From NCBI GenBank assembly GCA_963575645.1, contig OY754464.1, positions 47,110,192-47,174,191 on the forward strand: a DNA stretch of 64,000 nt. Direction: 5' to 3'. Shown in pieces: positions 24,830 through 35,793 of the stretch. This DNA comes from Xanthostigma xanthostigma. Taxonomy: Eukaryota > Arthropoda > Insecta > Raphidioptera > Raphidiidae. Made by a program: the position numbers and the translations under genes. The notes below the pieces were generated by a model, which was not told the origin of the DNA, made no database searches, and was given only the letters and a program-made list of their open reading frames with translations. The number at the start of each line of letters is the position of its first letter. Position 1 is the first letter of the stretch.

Positions 24830-25540
24830 GTTACGAAATTTTCGTTCACGATATCTCATGAACAAATGAACCGATCTTGATGCGATTTGCGGCAGTCGAC
24901 GCAATTTTTTATCCTAAAAAAGTAATTTATTACAGAAAAATCGATCTCATAGGAATTTTACGAGCAATTTAAAAAAAAACACTTTTTTACAAATTTTTCG
25001 TTCACGATATCTCGTGAACAAATGAGCCGATTTCGATGCGGTTTGCGGCGATAGACGCAGTTTTCTTAACCTAAGAAAGTAAATTATTACAAAAAAATCG
25101 ATTTGATAAGAATTTTACGAGTAATTATAAAAAATTACTTTTTTCCTAATTTTTCGTTCACGTTATCTCATGAACAAATGAACCAATTTTGATCTGGTTT
25201 GCGGCGATCGACGCAGTTTTTTTAACCTAAGAAAGTAAATTATTACAAAAAAATCGGTTTGAAAAGAATTTTACGAGTAATTATAAAAAACTACTTTTTT
25301 CCTAATTTTTCGTTCACGTTATCTCATGAACAAATGAACCAATTTTGATCTGGTTTGCGGCGATCGACGCAGTTTTTTTAGCCTAAGAAAGTAATTTATT
25401 ACAAAAAAATCGATCTGATAACAATTTTAAGAATCATTTTAAAAAAACACTTTTTTACGATTTTTTCGTTCACGGTATCTCGTGAACAAATGAACCGATT
25501 TTGATGCGGTTTGCGGAAATCGACGCAGTTTGTTAAGGAG
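24830..25540 (+). repeat. Five-unit tandem array, 156-bp period
   Basis: The motif CGTTCACG starts at 24843, 24999, 25155, 25311 and 25467, exactly 156 bases apart each time. Each unit has a near-palindrome (GTTCACGATATCTCGTGAAC type), then ACAAATGAACCGAT, GCGGTTTGCGGCGATCGACG and AAGTAAATTATTAC. Units differ by scattered substitutions. The last unit diverges after GACGCAGTTTGTTAA. Confidence 0.92.
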
Positions 25541-25761
25541 AAGAGCTGATTAGATTTTGGAATTAATCGGTTTAGTAGCTTAGAAAATATTTTACAAAAA
25601 CAAATTTTTAAAAATTTTTGAAACTTGTTTTTTTAAGATTTTTCAAAATTTTTTGGGCCGAATCGTTTCAAATTTTCAGGAAGTCTAAGTTCACCAAGAT
25701 CACGTCAGATGCCGCAAACCGCGTTTCAGTCGGACACTCCGTTCAAAAGATATAAAAGGTT

Positions 25762-25764
<3 letters not shown>

Positions 25765-25805
<41 letters not shown>

Positions 25806-25808
25806 TAC
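25765..25808. repeat. (CATA)n(CA)n microsatellite
   Basis: ACATACATACATACACAC followed by an uninterrupted CA run and ACATACATACAG. Confidence 0.95.
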
Positions 25809-25969
25809 AGCCCTACGGACATCATCGCCAAAATAGTTTCAATAGCTTCCTAGGACCTCAAAACGTCGAGATCTGGCGAAAACTCGATTTTCGAAAATCG
25901 GGGTGAAACCAATAACTTCCCGATTTTTGAAAAAAAAATTTTTTTTTTTTTTTTAAAGCGGGAAGTTAA

Positions 25970-27180
25970 TAAATTTTTGTACCCAGTTCCGAGAACGCGC
26001 CGACATTTCCCGAACATAATGTGACGTCATAATGTTTTAGTCAATACACATGTAGAAGCCATTGATAGTATACTGCGTATATAGATTTTACCATTATGAC
26101 GTCACAACTGTCAAAAACAATTTTAGTGCGTTTGCGGTCACGTGATTTTTTTTAAATATTTTATCAATTTTAAATTGCTTATAATTAATTTAAAAAAAGT
26201 TTTTTGAAAGTATTTCACATCGATTATCAATATTATTTATAATGAAGTTTTAAAATACAATAAAAAAATCGATAATTATTTTTTTTTTCAAAAGCCTAAT
26301 TGGCTGGAATTTTTTATTTTTGTCTTGCCCAAATTGTGGACACGTTAAGCAATGAACATGTTAAAGAAAAGACCGATTTTTAATGAACGTAGGTGAAATA
26401 ACAAAGAAACTATTAATGAATAGAATAATTGACATTAACAATTACAATTATGTAGCCACGCGACAAGATGACGTAGGTACTTATGTCATATTTCTAATAA
26501 CTTAACATTAATGAATAATGAATATAATAAATACATGTTGAGATTGGTCATCATTTTTGAAAATATTTTTTTGTTATTTCAGTGGAATTTGCCATAAAGC
26601 CCCTATGGTACTTAGACAGTATAGTTATAGGTAAAAAATATGCACAGTGACGCACATTTTCAAAGCCAGTGACCTAAATGGTATCAAAATCAATAGGTCT
26701 GAAGTCTTTACATTTAAAACATTATCAAAATCGGTGCATTTTTATTTTTTGCAGAAGTTTTTGTGAATGAAGGAAAATTTCAGATACATATTAGGTATAC
26801 ACACACAACCGAAAAATCACATTTATAACTCAGACATACACATATTAAACAGTTAATTTAGTAAAAAATGATGTTGCCCATGAACGTTTAAAATTTTAAT
26901 GAGCAGGTTAGGTGATTCTAAATAAGTATACCTCTACCTATGTTTAGAAATGAAAATGAAAGGATTCTGCAAATACATTTAAAATTCATTACCTATAGCG
27001 AAAAAACTGCAAAATATACAATGTTCCTCAAGAACCGATGGCGATACTCATTCCTTAATCCTTATAATGAAAACTAACCTAAGAAATTGCTCAGTATCTT
27101 GAGTTTCGTTATTGAGAGTTTTGACTAGATTTATTTTTCCTTTGTCTGTGAGGTTTATTTATTTGTAGTTTTATGATTAA
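25970..27180. other. No gene recognised
   Basis: AT-rich sequence without coding frames. A short phrase, AAATCAATAGGTCTGAA, at about 26690 also occurs at about 15820 and may be a trace of a dispersed repeat. Confidence 0.3.
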
Positions 27181-27181
27181 C

Positions 27182-27350
27182 TAGCGGTCCGTCCCGGTTT
27201 CACCCGGGTGCAAAAGAACGGATGTGGTGGTAGGAACATATGAGTACGCACATTCATCTTAGTTTACCGAGATGAATTTTGTGTCAAAATTTCATGATAA
27301 TCGGAGTTACCGTTAAAAAGTTTTTGTCGGACAGTGACTTTGAGTTTTAT
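27182..27350 (-). mobile_element. Helitron 3'-end fragment
   Basis: Begins CTAGCGGTCCGTCCCGG and runs through CACCCGGGTGCAAAAGAACG, the reverse of the 3' ends of the copies at 35435-35793 and 38935-39261. The hairpin CACCCGGGTG next to a CTAG end is Helitron-like. The 5' half is missing. Confidence 0.65.
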
Positions 27351-27353
27351 ATA

Positions 27354-27671
27354 CCGAGTGTTTTTTTAAAAACTTTGGACGTTTTTTTATCGTTTTTTTT
27401 TTCAAAATCTTATAGACGTTTCTTTATCAGCGAATTTTTTTTGTGCAAATGAACATCTTTTATCTGATTTTTTCATAGAAAACAATATCCGACAATAAAA
27501 ATGGGGGTCCCCATTTGAAAAACAAAGGTCACTTCCTCCCCCTACTAAATGGTGAGGTGGTGGGAGTGGGTATTGTGTCCAAACCATTTCCCCGTCGAAA
27601 CCCAACAACTTTCGTTCTAAACCGTTATTTTTTAAAGAAAAACGTCCAAAGTTTTTTAAAAACACCCAGTG
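27354..27671. mobile_element. TIR MITE, about 318 bp
   Basis: Ends GAGTGTTTTTTTAAAAAC and the complement of CTGGGTGTTTTTAAAAAAC continue through ACTTTGGACGTTTTT on both sides. The minus-strand ORF inside is not a recognised protein. No target duplication was resolved. Confidence 0.6.
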
Positions 27672-28118
27672 CTATATAGATTTTTAGGTATACTAATATT
27701 TTTTTAAAGCAGAAAACTTCGATATTATTCTTTTAATCCCGACTGTATGCAAAATGACACCTTCGACTGTTACACTTCTGTTTTTATCTAAATCAGTTCC
27801 AATAAGGTTTTATGCGACTGACAAATAACGATCGAGTAACAATATAGTAAGATGCGCACTTCATAGCGTGTCCAATTGGCAGCACTATATATTAAATTGA
27901 ATGTTGACTGGTAAACAATACGATGAGACAAGGGGCGCAGCGCCGGTGACGTTTGTTTCATTCATATTCCGGTGCGCCATCCGCTCCTGTTTTTTACTAT
28001 ACGACATAACAGTTAATGAATGAGTTAATAGGTATAGTTATCATTTCGGAACATGGTGCCCTGGTATTTTCGGCAGGTATTAAAGATCTTCAGCGTATCT
28101 ATATGGGTTAATGCATTA

Positions 28119-28353
28119 GACCAATTTTTCAGACAATATATTAACAAAAAATATAAAATTAATACATTAACGTTTCAATCCAGATTTGGACGTTCTTCAG
28201 AATGATCTAAAAAATATAAAAAGCGAATTAGATTTTAAATATTATTTTTTTTTATATTTTTTAGATCAATTGTGAAGAAGATCCAAATCCGGATTGAAAC
28301 GTTAATGTATTAATTTTATATTTTTTGTTAATATATTGTCTGAAAAATTGGTC
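28119..28353. mobile_element. Head-to-head pair of probable Penelope-like terminal fragments
   Basis: Arms of about 100 bp (28119-28221 and 28249-28353) are inverted copies. They start at GACCAATTTTTCAG and pass through TTAATGTATTAATTTTATAT. The left arm (minus strand) contains CTGAAGA, a TCCA/TGGA stem and GAAACGTTAATG, the hammerhead core order. The right arm (plus strand) has GTGAAGA, ATCC/GGAT and GAAACG. A related fragment lies at 49461-49520. Confidence 0.5.
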
Positions 28354-28364
28354 GATAATTTTAT

Positions 28365-28548
28365 TTATTGAAGAGTTCTAATCAGACGTTAATCAAAGAT
28401 TTGATTAATGAATTAGACCTCAATATTCCAAATACAGAGAAAAGGTCTTCTCCAACTTCTTTCATTCAAATCGATCCTTACTTGTCTTTGATCAGAGAAA
28501 CTGGAGGATTTTGGCATTCAGTTCTCGCATTTGCAAGCCATGTTTAGA
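28365..28548 (+). pseudogene. Short coding-like remnant, unrecognised
   Basis: An open stretch of about 60 codons includes SNQTLIKDLINELDLNIP and ends GGFWHSVLAFASHV before TAG. Its first part resembles the sequence next to the related repeat at about 49460-49490, so it is probably transposon-derived coding sequence. No family was recognised. Confidence 0.25.
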
Positions 28549-28579
28549 ATATAATTTTGGTTCCCTACCGGTGATAAAA

Positions 28580-29730
28580 TCTAAAAAAAAAATATTAGCA
28601 TAAAAAACCCAAAACAATATAATTCCAGATAAAAAAAATCTCAGCATAATTTAATGTGTCTAATAAAAATGATTTTTCATGGTGAAAAAAACCAACGACA
28701 AGAGATATTGCATTTTTCAGGGGCCTCCAACTCCTCGTCGTCTTGGGGCCCCCATAACACCGCGAATAGTATGCGAAGTGGAGCACCACACTGCACAGCG
28801 CACGGTCTCGCGAAGCCTCAATTTAATTTCCCAGCTTTAATCTAATCGTTCGACAGTTTTCGGAAAAAATACCCAACCGGATTTTTCGAGACACTATTTA
28901 AAATAAACGAAACGCCCACACTCCAAACGAGGGAGATTACAGGTGAAACGGGTAATTTTTCATTTAAGAGCCTCACGCAACTTTATTTTGCTTACGTCCA
29001 CTTTTATGTTTGCCGCGCCACTGCCCCCACCTTCACACTTTAAATGCGGTGCTAATGTTCACGGTAGCCCGTTTTTTTACACTAACGAATTGGGCAACAT
29101 TCCTCTACATCTAAAGTGACGTTCTAACATTTAATCCTACTTTTAACAACTCCCACGGCGTGTACGTGACTTTAATAAGAAACCCACGTATTTTGAGAAA
29201 TTAGTGCCACTTAAATCTTTAACAGCTTGATTCTTTTTTCTTTGTGAATTATGATACGTTCTCTGGACGTATATTATAAGCTTTATTCTTATACTTGGTG
29301 AAAATTAAACATTTAAGGTTATTTTTTTAAATTAATTTCCTGTTTTAATTCCCCACACTGCCTCGGTAAGGTTGGTAATTTGAAATAAAGATGGTTCACG
29401 AATTGCTTGAGTAATGTTTTGTTCAAATATTCATGTAATTTGAAAAAAACTAAAAAAATACATGAAATTGAGCTGGCTTCAATTCGTTTATCCTTTTACA
29501 ACCGATTCTACACGGGCGTCACTATCGACAATTTTTTTTGCCGTTAAACAGATTAATTTTTGCGAACGCAACGGATTTCGCACGTTTTTTTCGTGCTGGT
29601 TGTTTTCACAGTTAAGCAGGGGTACTACATATTTTTTTAAATTAGTAATTTTTCTAAGTTCTATGGTTCCTAAATAATCAAACACAAAAAAAGTTTCGCC
29701 GGTTGTATTATAATAGTAAATTTTTAACCC
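28580..29730. other. No gene recognised
   Basis: Mixed composition with some G+C-rich patches (28720-28800, 28960-29060). Short ORFs on both strands lack domain-like features. No bounded repeats were found. Confidence 0.3.
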
Positions 29731-29736
29731 AGTATA

Positions 29737-29885
29737 GTAATTCAAGAATTACAAGGCTCAAAATTTTACATAATACACCCCGGCGTTAAAGTTTGAAAAT
29801 CGGTGTATATTTTAATGACACTTTAAGGTTTAATAATATAAATTAATTAACCTAATTTGAGAAAAAAATAGCAGTGTAAAAATCG
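29737..29885 (+). repeat. Dispersed repeat, direct copy at 46198-46345
   Basis: Starts with the palindrome GTAATTCAAGAATTAC and shares CCCCGGCGTTA and AATTAATTAACCTAAT with the second copy. About 150 bp, class unknown. Confidence 0.7.
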
Positions 29886-29976
29886 GTAGGTATCAGTGTG
29901 AGAATAATTTTTTTAAAGAATAATATCAGTAAAAAGATATTTTTTACGGACATTCACTGAAGTTAAAAAATATTTT

Positions 29977-30168
29977 GACGTGATAACGTCTTATAAATTG
30001 ATGAACCACGTCAATATAAAAAGATGAAACACCGGCTGCATGCACGAAAAAGTGTAACGTTCCTAACGTTCCGCCTGACCCTGTGCGTGATTATTAAATA
30101 TGATATTCGAGCGGAATACGTTATCACGTAAAACTATCGTCCGTAAACCGACTTTACAGACAACCAAT
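29977..30168 (+). mobile_element. T-run element, copy 4 (192 bp)
   Basis: Same ends (GACGTGATAACGTC and GACAACCAAT) between TTTT and a long T-run. It has a small insertion near the start that partly repeats TGATGAA. The middle is shorter than in the copy at 19936. Confidence 0.82.
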
Positions 30169-30585
30169 TTTTTTTTTTATAACTTAGGTTCATAACTATA
30201 AAAGCGTGGGTTGTACACTCTATTATCGATTAATTATTATTAAGTCAGAACCCACGTTTTTTCTTCTAATGCATTTCATAAAAACAATATTGTCTAAAAA
30301 AAATTTTGTAACTAATATTTTATTTCTTTGTTGGAAATTTTATAGTCACAATGATTTTTTAACTGTTATTTTTTTCTCAAATTAATGCAGTATAATGTCT
30401 TATTCAAACTCTCTGTCATCTATAGATTCTAGAACATTAGAATGTACTTACACGAAAACAAATTATTGTTCTACATAGAAAAAGATTACTTTTCAAGCTA
30501 AATTTTGATCAAAATGCTTAGAAAAACGTGGTGTTGAAGCGGAAACTGTACTAAAAACGATGTTAAATACTTGTATACATAGTTA

Positions 30586-31058
30586 AGGCCGCGGTGACAA
30601 AAGTGCCTTGCAACTCCCAAACGGATTTGGCCCATTTAAATTTTGGAAAATTGTTACAAAGCGATCGCGATACATAGAGCAAAAAAAATTTTTTTACATA
30701 TTCTCAGACACGAACTATATCTCCTTGCCAAATTTCAAGTTCAAATGAGGAAATTTTTCCCCCCCTTTTTTCCATTTTTTTTAGAGCTTCTGGAAGAGCT
30801 CTTTGCAAATATCAAATCGGATGAAAATATATTTCCGGTAATTGGGGGTTTGCGTAGATGCCCTCCAGTAATTTTCATCCGTTTGGGAAATGATTTTTGG
30901 AACCGCTGGGCAAAATTCGGAAAAAATACTATAGCCGCTCAACGCCGAACGCCACACCCCTACTCGACAACACGGATTTCGAGAACGACACTCGAACTAT
31001 ACAAAAACGTGCTTCTCATCCGTTTGGGAGTTGCAAGGCACTTTTGTCACCGCGCCCT
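30586..31058. mobile_element. TIR element with about 38-bp inverted ends, 473 bp
   Basis: The left end AGGCCGCGGTGACAAAAG, continuing to CTCCCAAACGGAT, returns at the right as ATCCGTTTGGGAG to CACCGCGCCCT. Two overlapping plus-strand frames of 139 and 75 codons run through it, but no family motif is visible. A DNA transposon derivative is likely. The target duplication is unclear. Confidence 0.65.
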
Positions 31059-31516
31059 CTAACACAGTTTAAGGAAAAATATCATTTCAGTCGATCAATT
31101 ATTTTTCGAGTAGAATCGATTTAAAAATCTACAATGCTTTCCATATGGAGAAATATGTATGTTCACAATCAAAGGTCATTGTCAAATCAGATTTTCTAAC
31201 AACGCTTTCTGCAACTGAGCATAACTATAAATTAAATTATATCTATATCTATACTAATATATAAAGCTGAAGAGTTTGTTTGTTTGTTTGAACGCGCTAA
31301 TCTCAGGAACTACTGGTTCAAATTGAAAAAAAATTTTTTTGTTAGATAGCCCATTTACCGAGGAAGGCTATAGGCTATATAATATTACGCTACGACCATT
31401 AGGAGCGGAGCTTTAATGAAAAATGTTGCAAAATGTGTCTCAAAAATAAGCTTCTATTCATGTGAAATGCACTAATTAGAATGATATACTCATATTAGTG
31501 ATGCAAGAACACAACA

Positions 31517-31587
31517 TCAGGTAGATCAACCGGTAGAGCATGCGTCTGTCAATATCAGGGTCGTGGGTTCGAGCCCCACTTGGGCAA
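31517..31587 (+). pseudogene. tRNA-like sequence (tRNA pseudogene or SINE head)
   Basis: Contains an A-box-like GTAGATCAACCGGTAGAGCA and a B box GGGTTCGAGCC, ending ACTTGGGCA, most like a tRNA-Lys-type sequence. The 5' acceptor strand does not pair with the 3' strand, so it is not a functional tRNA. A T-rich tail follows. Confidence 0.6.
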
Positions 31588-31619
31588 TTATATTTTTATT
31601 TTTTTTTTACTTTTTACAT

Positions 31620-32314
31620 TAGAGATGTTGACAAAGTAACCATACGATACGAAACTACTCGTTACTCTAGAATACCCGAAGTAACGATTACCGATTTGAA
31701 AAGTAAATCGTTACTTTTACTTGAATGATTACTATTAATTATTGATTACTATTGATTATTGATTACTATTGATTATTATTGATTACTATTGATTATTGAT
31801 TACTATTGATTATTGATTACTATTGATTATTTTATTATGCGAGTATAAGGATATTCATTGAGTTCCTGCGAACCTTAAGATTTCGGAGCACTACAAAGGA
31901 GCCGCTGATAGCTGATACGTATAATGTAAATATGCCGCCGATATCAATAGCCCTTAGCAAAATTAATTGTGTATTATTGTATTGTTGATATGTTGATATT
32001 TCGCGGTCAGTAATCGTCTTGTGTCGATATTTATTTTATTCATTACGTTTTTATACGCAAATATTATTTGTTGGTTCAGACACTACGTACTACATTTTAT
32101 GTATGTAACTTAAGTAATCAAAGTAACCAGTAATTGAAATGATTACTTAATACCCAAGTACCTATAGTAGTAACGAATACATAAAAGTAACGAAAATCGA
32201 CATCACTAGTATGTAACCTAAGTAATCAAAGTAACGAGTAGTTGAAATGATTACTTAATACCAAAGTACCGAATAGTAACGAATACTTAAAAGTAACGAT
32301 AATCGACATCACTA
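31620..32314. mobile_element. hAT-type element, 695 bp, perfect 8-bp TSD
   Basis: Left end TAGAGATGTTGACAAAGTAAC; right end ATCGACATCACTA. Flanked by the identical octamer TTTTACAT (31612-31619 and 32315-32322). The interior has a TGATTACTATTGATTAT minisatellite (31726-31838). The right terminal block of about 105 bp is tandemly duplicated, with an internal false end at 32208. No transposase. Confidence 0.88.
31726..31838. repeat. Minisatellite of TGATTACTAT/TGATTAT units
   Basis: Alternating TTGATTACTA and TTGATTATTGATTACTA phrases repeat about six to seven times inside the hAT element. Confidence 0.9.
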
Positions 32315-32639
32315 TTTTACATTGCTTTCTTCTAAGGATTACATTTAAATTTATTTTAATTATATTCAATTCATTAAAAAAAGTTATTAGTTAAAAAAAG
32401 TTTAAATATCTACTGCTTTTTATCGACAAAAACTTTTGAACGGTAACTCCGATCATCATTAAATTTGGACACAACATTCATCTCGATAAACTAAGATGAA
32501 TGTGTGTACTCATGTCCCTTCCTTCCCTATTCGTTCTTTTGCACCCGGGTGAAACCGGGCGGGACCGCTATAGTTATCAATATAAGCTCACACTGTCATT
32601 AAAAATATACACCGATTTATTTTTAAACTTAAATACTGC

Positions 32640-33620
32640 ACTGTGGGGCCAAATCGAAAAAGCCCGGACAACAGTTCAAAAAATGAAAGTGTCACATAGG
32701 GTTTTTCGACCTACAGTAAGTACTTCCTAGTAAATTTAAATTCACTTCTAATAGGCCCCCAACTCGACTACAGCCGCACAGATGTTAGTTGAAACAGAGT
32801 TTGTGCGAGCAGCCAGCGATATGTTTAGAATAGAGAAAAGCAGACGTGTGTTTGATTTCGCGAGAATCGATGGGAATATCTTCAAATCCATCGAAATAAA
32901 ATGGAATCAGCTACTATAAGTAAGTAAAAATATCATAACTATTTAAAGAATTGTATTGTCTCAAGCAAAAAAATTTGAGTAGAAGAGTAGTGGACGTAAT
33001 TTTCAATACAAAAAATTGGAAACATTGGTCGTTTTAAAGGACAATTGTAAAATGTTCCGTATTGTTCCGCCATGAAAACTGTTGGAGGTTGTTAAACGTA
33101 TTACAGATGAAATGTCTAAATTTTAGGTGCCCATATTTGCCCGGATAATTTTAACCTAACTTTTTGTGGAAATTCGCTATGGTATACTACACTGCTCAAG
33201 AGACAGTTGATACGAACGTGTACTCTTTCAGCTGTTCACAAGTTTTGAAGCATGGAAAAGATGTAAGCCGTAGTTCGCTTAGGCATATTGGTCAACTGTT
33301 CGAAGAAGCACCGGAGACTTGTAAAAGATTATTTAGAGAATTTCGGCTACGCTTCGTACGCAAAAATTATAGAGAAAAAACGATAGAAGATGTACTCAAA
33401 CGATTTCTGGAAATAAGCGATTCATTTATTACAAATTGTCGACCGATCCCACACAAACCAGTAAAATCTCTGTCTGAGGAGGTCTTGTACCTCCTACTCC
33501 TGAATATGAAAATATTGCTGAAAAAGTACAAATGGATGATAGTAGTTTTACACCAAATCGGAATATTGAAAAAATCTATTTGTATATTTTTCTATTTGTA
33601 TTTTACTTCAACAATCCGTT
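32640..33620 (+). pseudogene. Unrecognised coding remnant, possibly three broken exons
   Basis: Segment one ends KMKVSHRVFRPT before GTAAGT at about 32713. Segment two follows an AG at about 32754 (TTAAQMLVETEFVRAASDMF onward) and meets a TAA directly before GTAAGT. Segment three (33164-33500) contains SLRHIGQLFEEAPETCKRLF and FRLRFVRKNYREKTIEDVLK, and appears to continue in another frame as a PPTPEYENIAEKVQMDDSSF segment, which implies a frameshift. The amino-acid composition looks coding and charged, but no family was recognised. It may be a decayed transposon or host gene. Confidence 0.35.
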
Positions 33621-33639
33621 AAAAATCCAATATCCGAAT

Positions 33640-33967
33640 CTAAAACTATCCGAAACTAATGGATCCGAAATTATTTTATATTCGTAACCATATCTGAAAC
33701 CGGTATGATATTATTCCTAGATCCGTATCCAGATCCGAAATTTTATATCCATAACATCTCTACATTTCTCCATATGGATATATACCATACAAAATACTGT
33801 ACGTCGAAAAACCTGCAAAACACAAAATTACAATTCGAGAGATAACGTTATAACATTTTGATGTATAACTGAAATCGGAATAACGGGTATTTACCGGTAT
33901 ATCTGTTTTCGAAACTGCAAAGTATCCGGACTACCGATTCCATTCCGGGTATTCGTCCTCATCCCTA
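33640..33967 (-). mobile_element. Fragment(s) of a hAT-like repeat
   Basis: Rich in ATCCGAAA and CCGGTAT phrases, with two right-type ends, CATCTCTA (about 33770) and CATCCCTA (33960-33967), the complement of a TAGGGATG hAT start. The opposite end was not found. Confidence 0.35.
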
Positions 33968-34784
33968 GTTTCAACACAAAAGATGTCGATGGCTGCCGCC
34001 TGCCACATATAGCCGTTGTACACCTGGCCATAATATTATATTAAGGTTCCCTTGAAGCAGCTGTGGTCTGCGCCATGGCTTGATGACTGGGTGCTGCTCG
34101 TGTTATGTAGAGGATTGTGTCGTCTACCGTCGAAACAAATATCGAAATAGGATCAATTCTTTCACCCTTTGCGAATTCTATTATATTTCCGATATATAAA
34201 TATAGTAAAAACTGTAAACTTTGCGTGTCTGTAGTCTGTACATTGAAAATATTTGCAAAAAAAAATATTGAGACAATGGAGGATAAAATATGATAGAATG
34301 TAGTAAGATCATTTTTAGAATATTTGTGCCGTATCACGTAAAACTACTGACCCAATTTGAATGGAGTTTTTAGTTTTTATTTCGTTTCAATGGGCTCACT
34401 CAATCAGAAAATATGCAAATGTAATGTTTTCAAAAATTCATTAGTGACAGTCGACTCAGGCCAGGAGTCATCGAGAAACAGTGTCGTTATATCCATAATA
34501 CATAACTATATTGTACAAAAATTTATTTCAAACGAAAGCAACAAAGATTTTCACATACTATGCATCTCCATAATACTGGGAAATTTTACACTCCTTAGCT
34601 ATAATATGTCTAAAATAACTAAGCAGCAGTTCGAGCGGTACCGTGGGTACAGCCAGTAATGAATTAAAAAATAAAATGAAATCAGAACAGAAAAAATTAA
34701 AAAAAAAAAAAAACAAAAAATGAGGGGGCTTCTTCTCCGGCGCGAGCATTGTAGCTGTTCGTCATTAGCTCAGTTATACATTAT

Positions 34785-35122
34785 AGTGGTCTCGCCCGGT
34801 TTCACCCGGGTGCAAAAGAACGAATGGGAGGGGAGGGACATGAATACGCACGTTCATCTTAGTTTACCGAAAAGAATGTTGTGTCCAAATTTCATGATTA
34901 TCGGAGCTACCGTTTTTTGTCGGACGGACAAATTTTGAGTTACATTTTGCAACATTTTTCATTGATGCTCCGCTCCTATTGGTCGTAGCGTGATATTATA
35001 TAGCCTATAGCCTTCCTCGATAAATGGCCTATCCAACAAAATTAAAAAATTTTCAATTCGAACCAGTAGTTCCTGAGATTAGCGCGTTCAACCAAACAAA
35101 CTCTTCAGCTTTATATATTAGC
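34785..35122 (-). mobile_element. Helitron-like element, minus orientation
   Basis: The reverse complement carries the same blocks as 35435-35793: TAATATATAAAGCTGAAG near 35120, GCGCTAATCTCAGGAACTAC, GGAGCGGAGCATCAATG and the terminal hairpin CACCCGGGTG near 34805. The extreme 5' end is slightly truncated. Confidence 0.7.
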
Positions 35123-35264
35123 TACTGGTGTTCATTACTGTAGGGATGACTGTTCTTCTTCCGTGGTTCTTCTGTACATATTGAAAACGTTTCATCAATA
35201 TATAGAATAGTTTTTATCATCCTTAGAACTATTATTAAAAATCCTCGCTAGCTAACTGTATCAT

Positions 35265-35320
35265 TATACCTGGATGAAGCTCTGGGCCGAAACGCTAATG
35301 TGGTTTTAGGTTTATAAAAA
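35265..35320 (+). ncRNA. Degenerate hammerhead-like core
   Basis: The order CTGGATGA, a short GCT/GGC stem, then GAAACGCTAATG resembles the Penelope-type hammerhead but has one extra base in the CUGANGA box, so it is probably inactive. Confidence 0.3.
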
Positions 35321-35434
35321 CTATGTGCTCAGATTGCTTCAGGGGAAACACCCATAATATGTACAAAACTCGAAATTGCTAAAATAGCGGCATTACGGCG
35401 AGCTCTGCTATTCTCAAGTTCTGTTATCTATACG

Positions 35435-35793
35435 TCTATACTAATATATAAAGCTGAAGAGTTTGTTTGTTTGTTTGGTTGGTTGGTTGATCGCGCTAAT
35501 CTCAGGAACTACTGGTTCGAATTAAAATTTTCCTTTTTTTTGCTGGATAGTCCATTTATTGAGGAAGGCTATATATAATATCACGCTACGACCAATAGGA
35601 GCGGAGCATCAATGAAAATTGTTGCAAAATATAATTCAAAATTTGTTCCGGCAAAAACTTTTGAACGGTAACTCCGATCATCATGAAATTTGGACACAAC
35701 AATAATCTCGGTAAACTAAGATGAACGTGCGTACTCATGTCCCTCCCTCCATTCGTTCTTTTGCACCCGGGTAAAATCGGGCTGGACCGCTAG
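35435..35793 (+). mobile_element. Helitron-like element, 359 bp
   Basis: Start TCTATACTAATATATAAAGC, a GTTTG run, CTCAGGAACTACTGG, GACCAATAGGAGCGGAGC, and the end GCACCCGGGTAAAATCGGGC then CTAG followed by T. A 5' TC, a 3' hairpin and a CTAG-T end are Helitron features. Non-autonomous. Confidence 0.75.

Larger units (their letters stand above)
24484..25967. repeat. Composite repeat region around a 156-bp tandem array
   Basis: Starts near ACTAGCCATTACCCGCG and ends near AAAGCGGGAAGTTAA. CTTCCCGC/GCGGGAAG motifs occur in both halves, at about 24736 and 25957. It contains the tandem array at 24830-25540 and a CA microsatellite. The class is not established. Confidence 0.4.
31248..32572 (+). mobile_element. 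Helitron-like element with two nested insertions
   Basis: It starts TCTATACTAATATATAAAGC, then GTTTGTTTGTTTG and GCGCTAATCTCAGGAACTAC. It ends with the CACCCGGGTG hairpin and GGGCGGGACCGCTA. The 5' part matches the copies at 35435 and 38935 up to about 31440, and the 3' part resumes at about 32420. The extra sequence between holds a tRNA-like block and a hAT element. No Rep/helicase gene is present. Confidence 0.7.
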
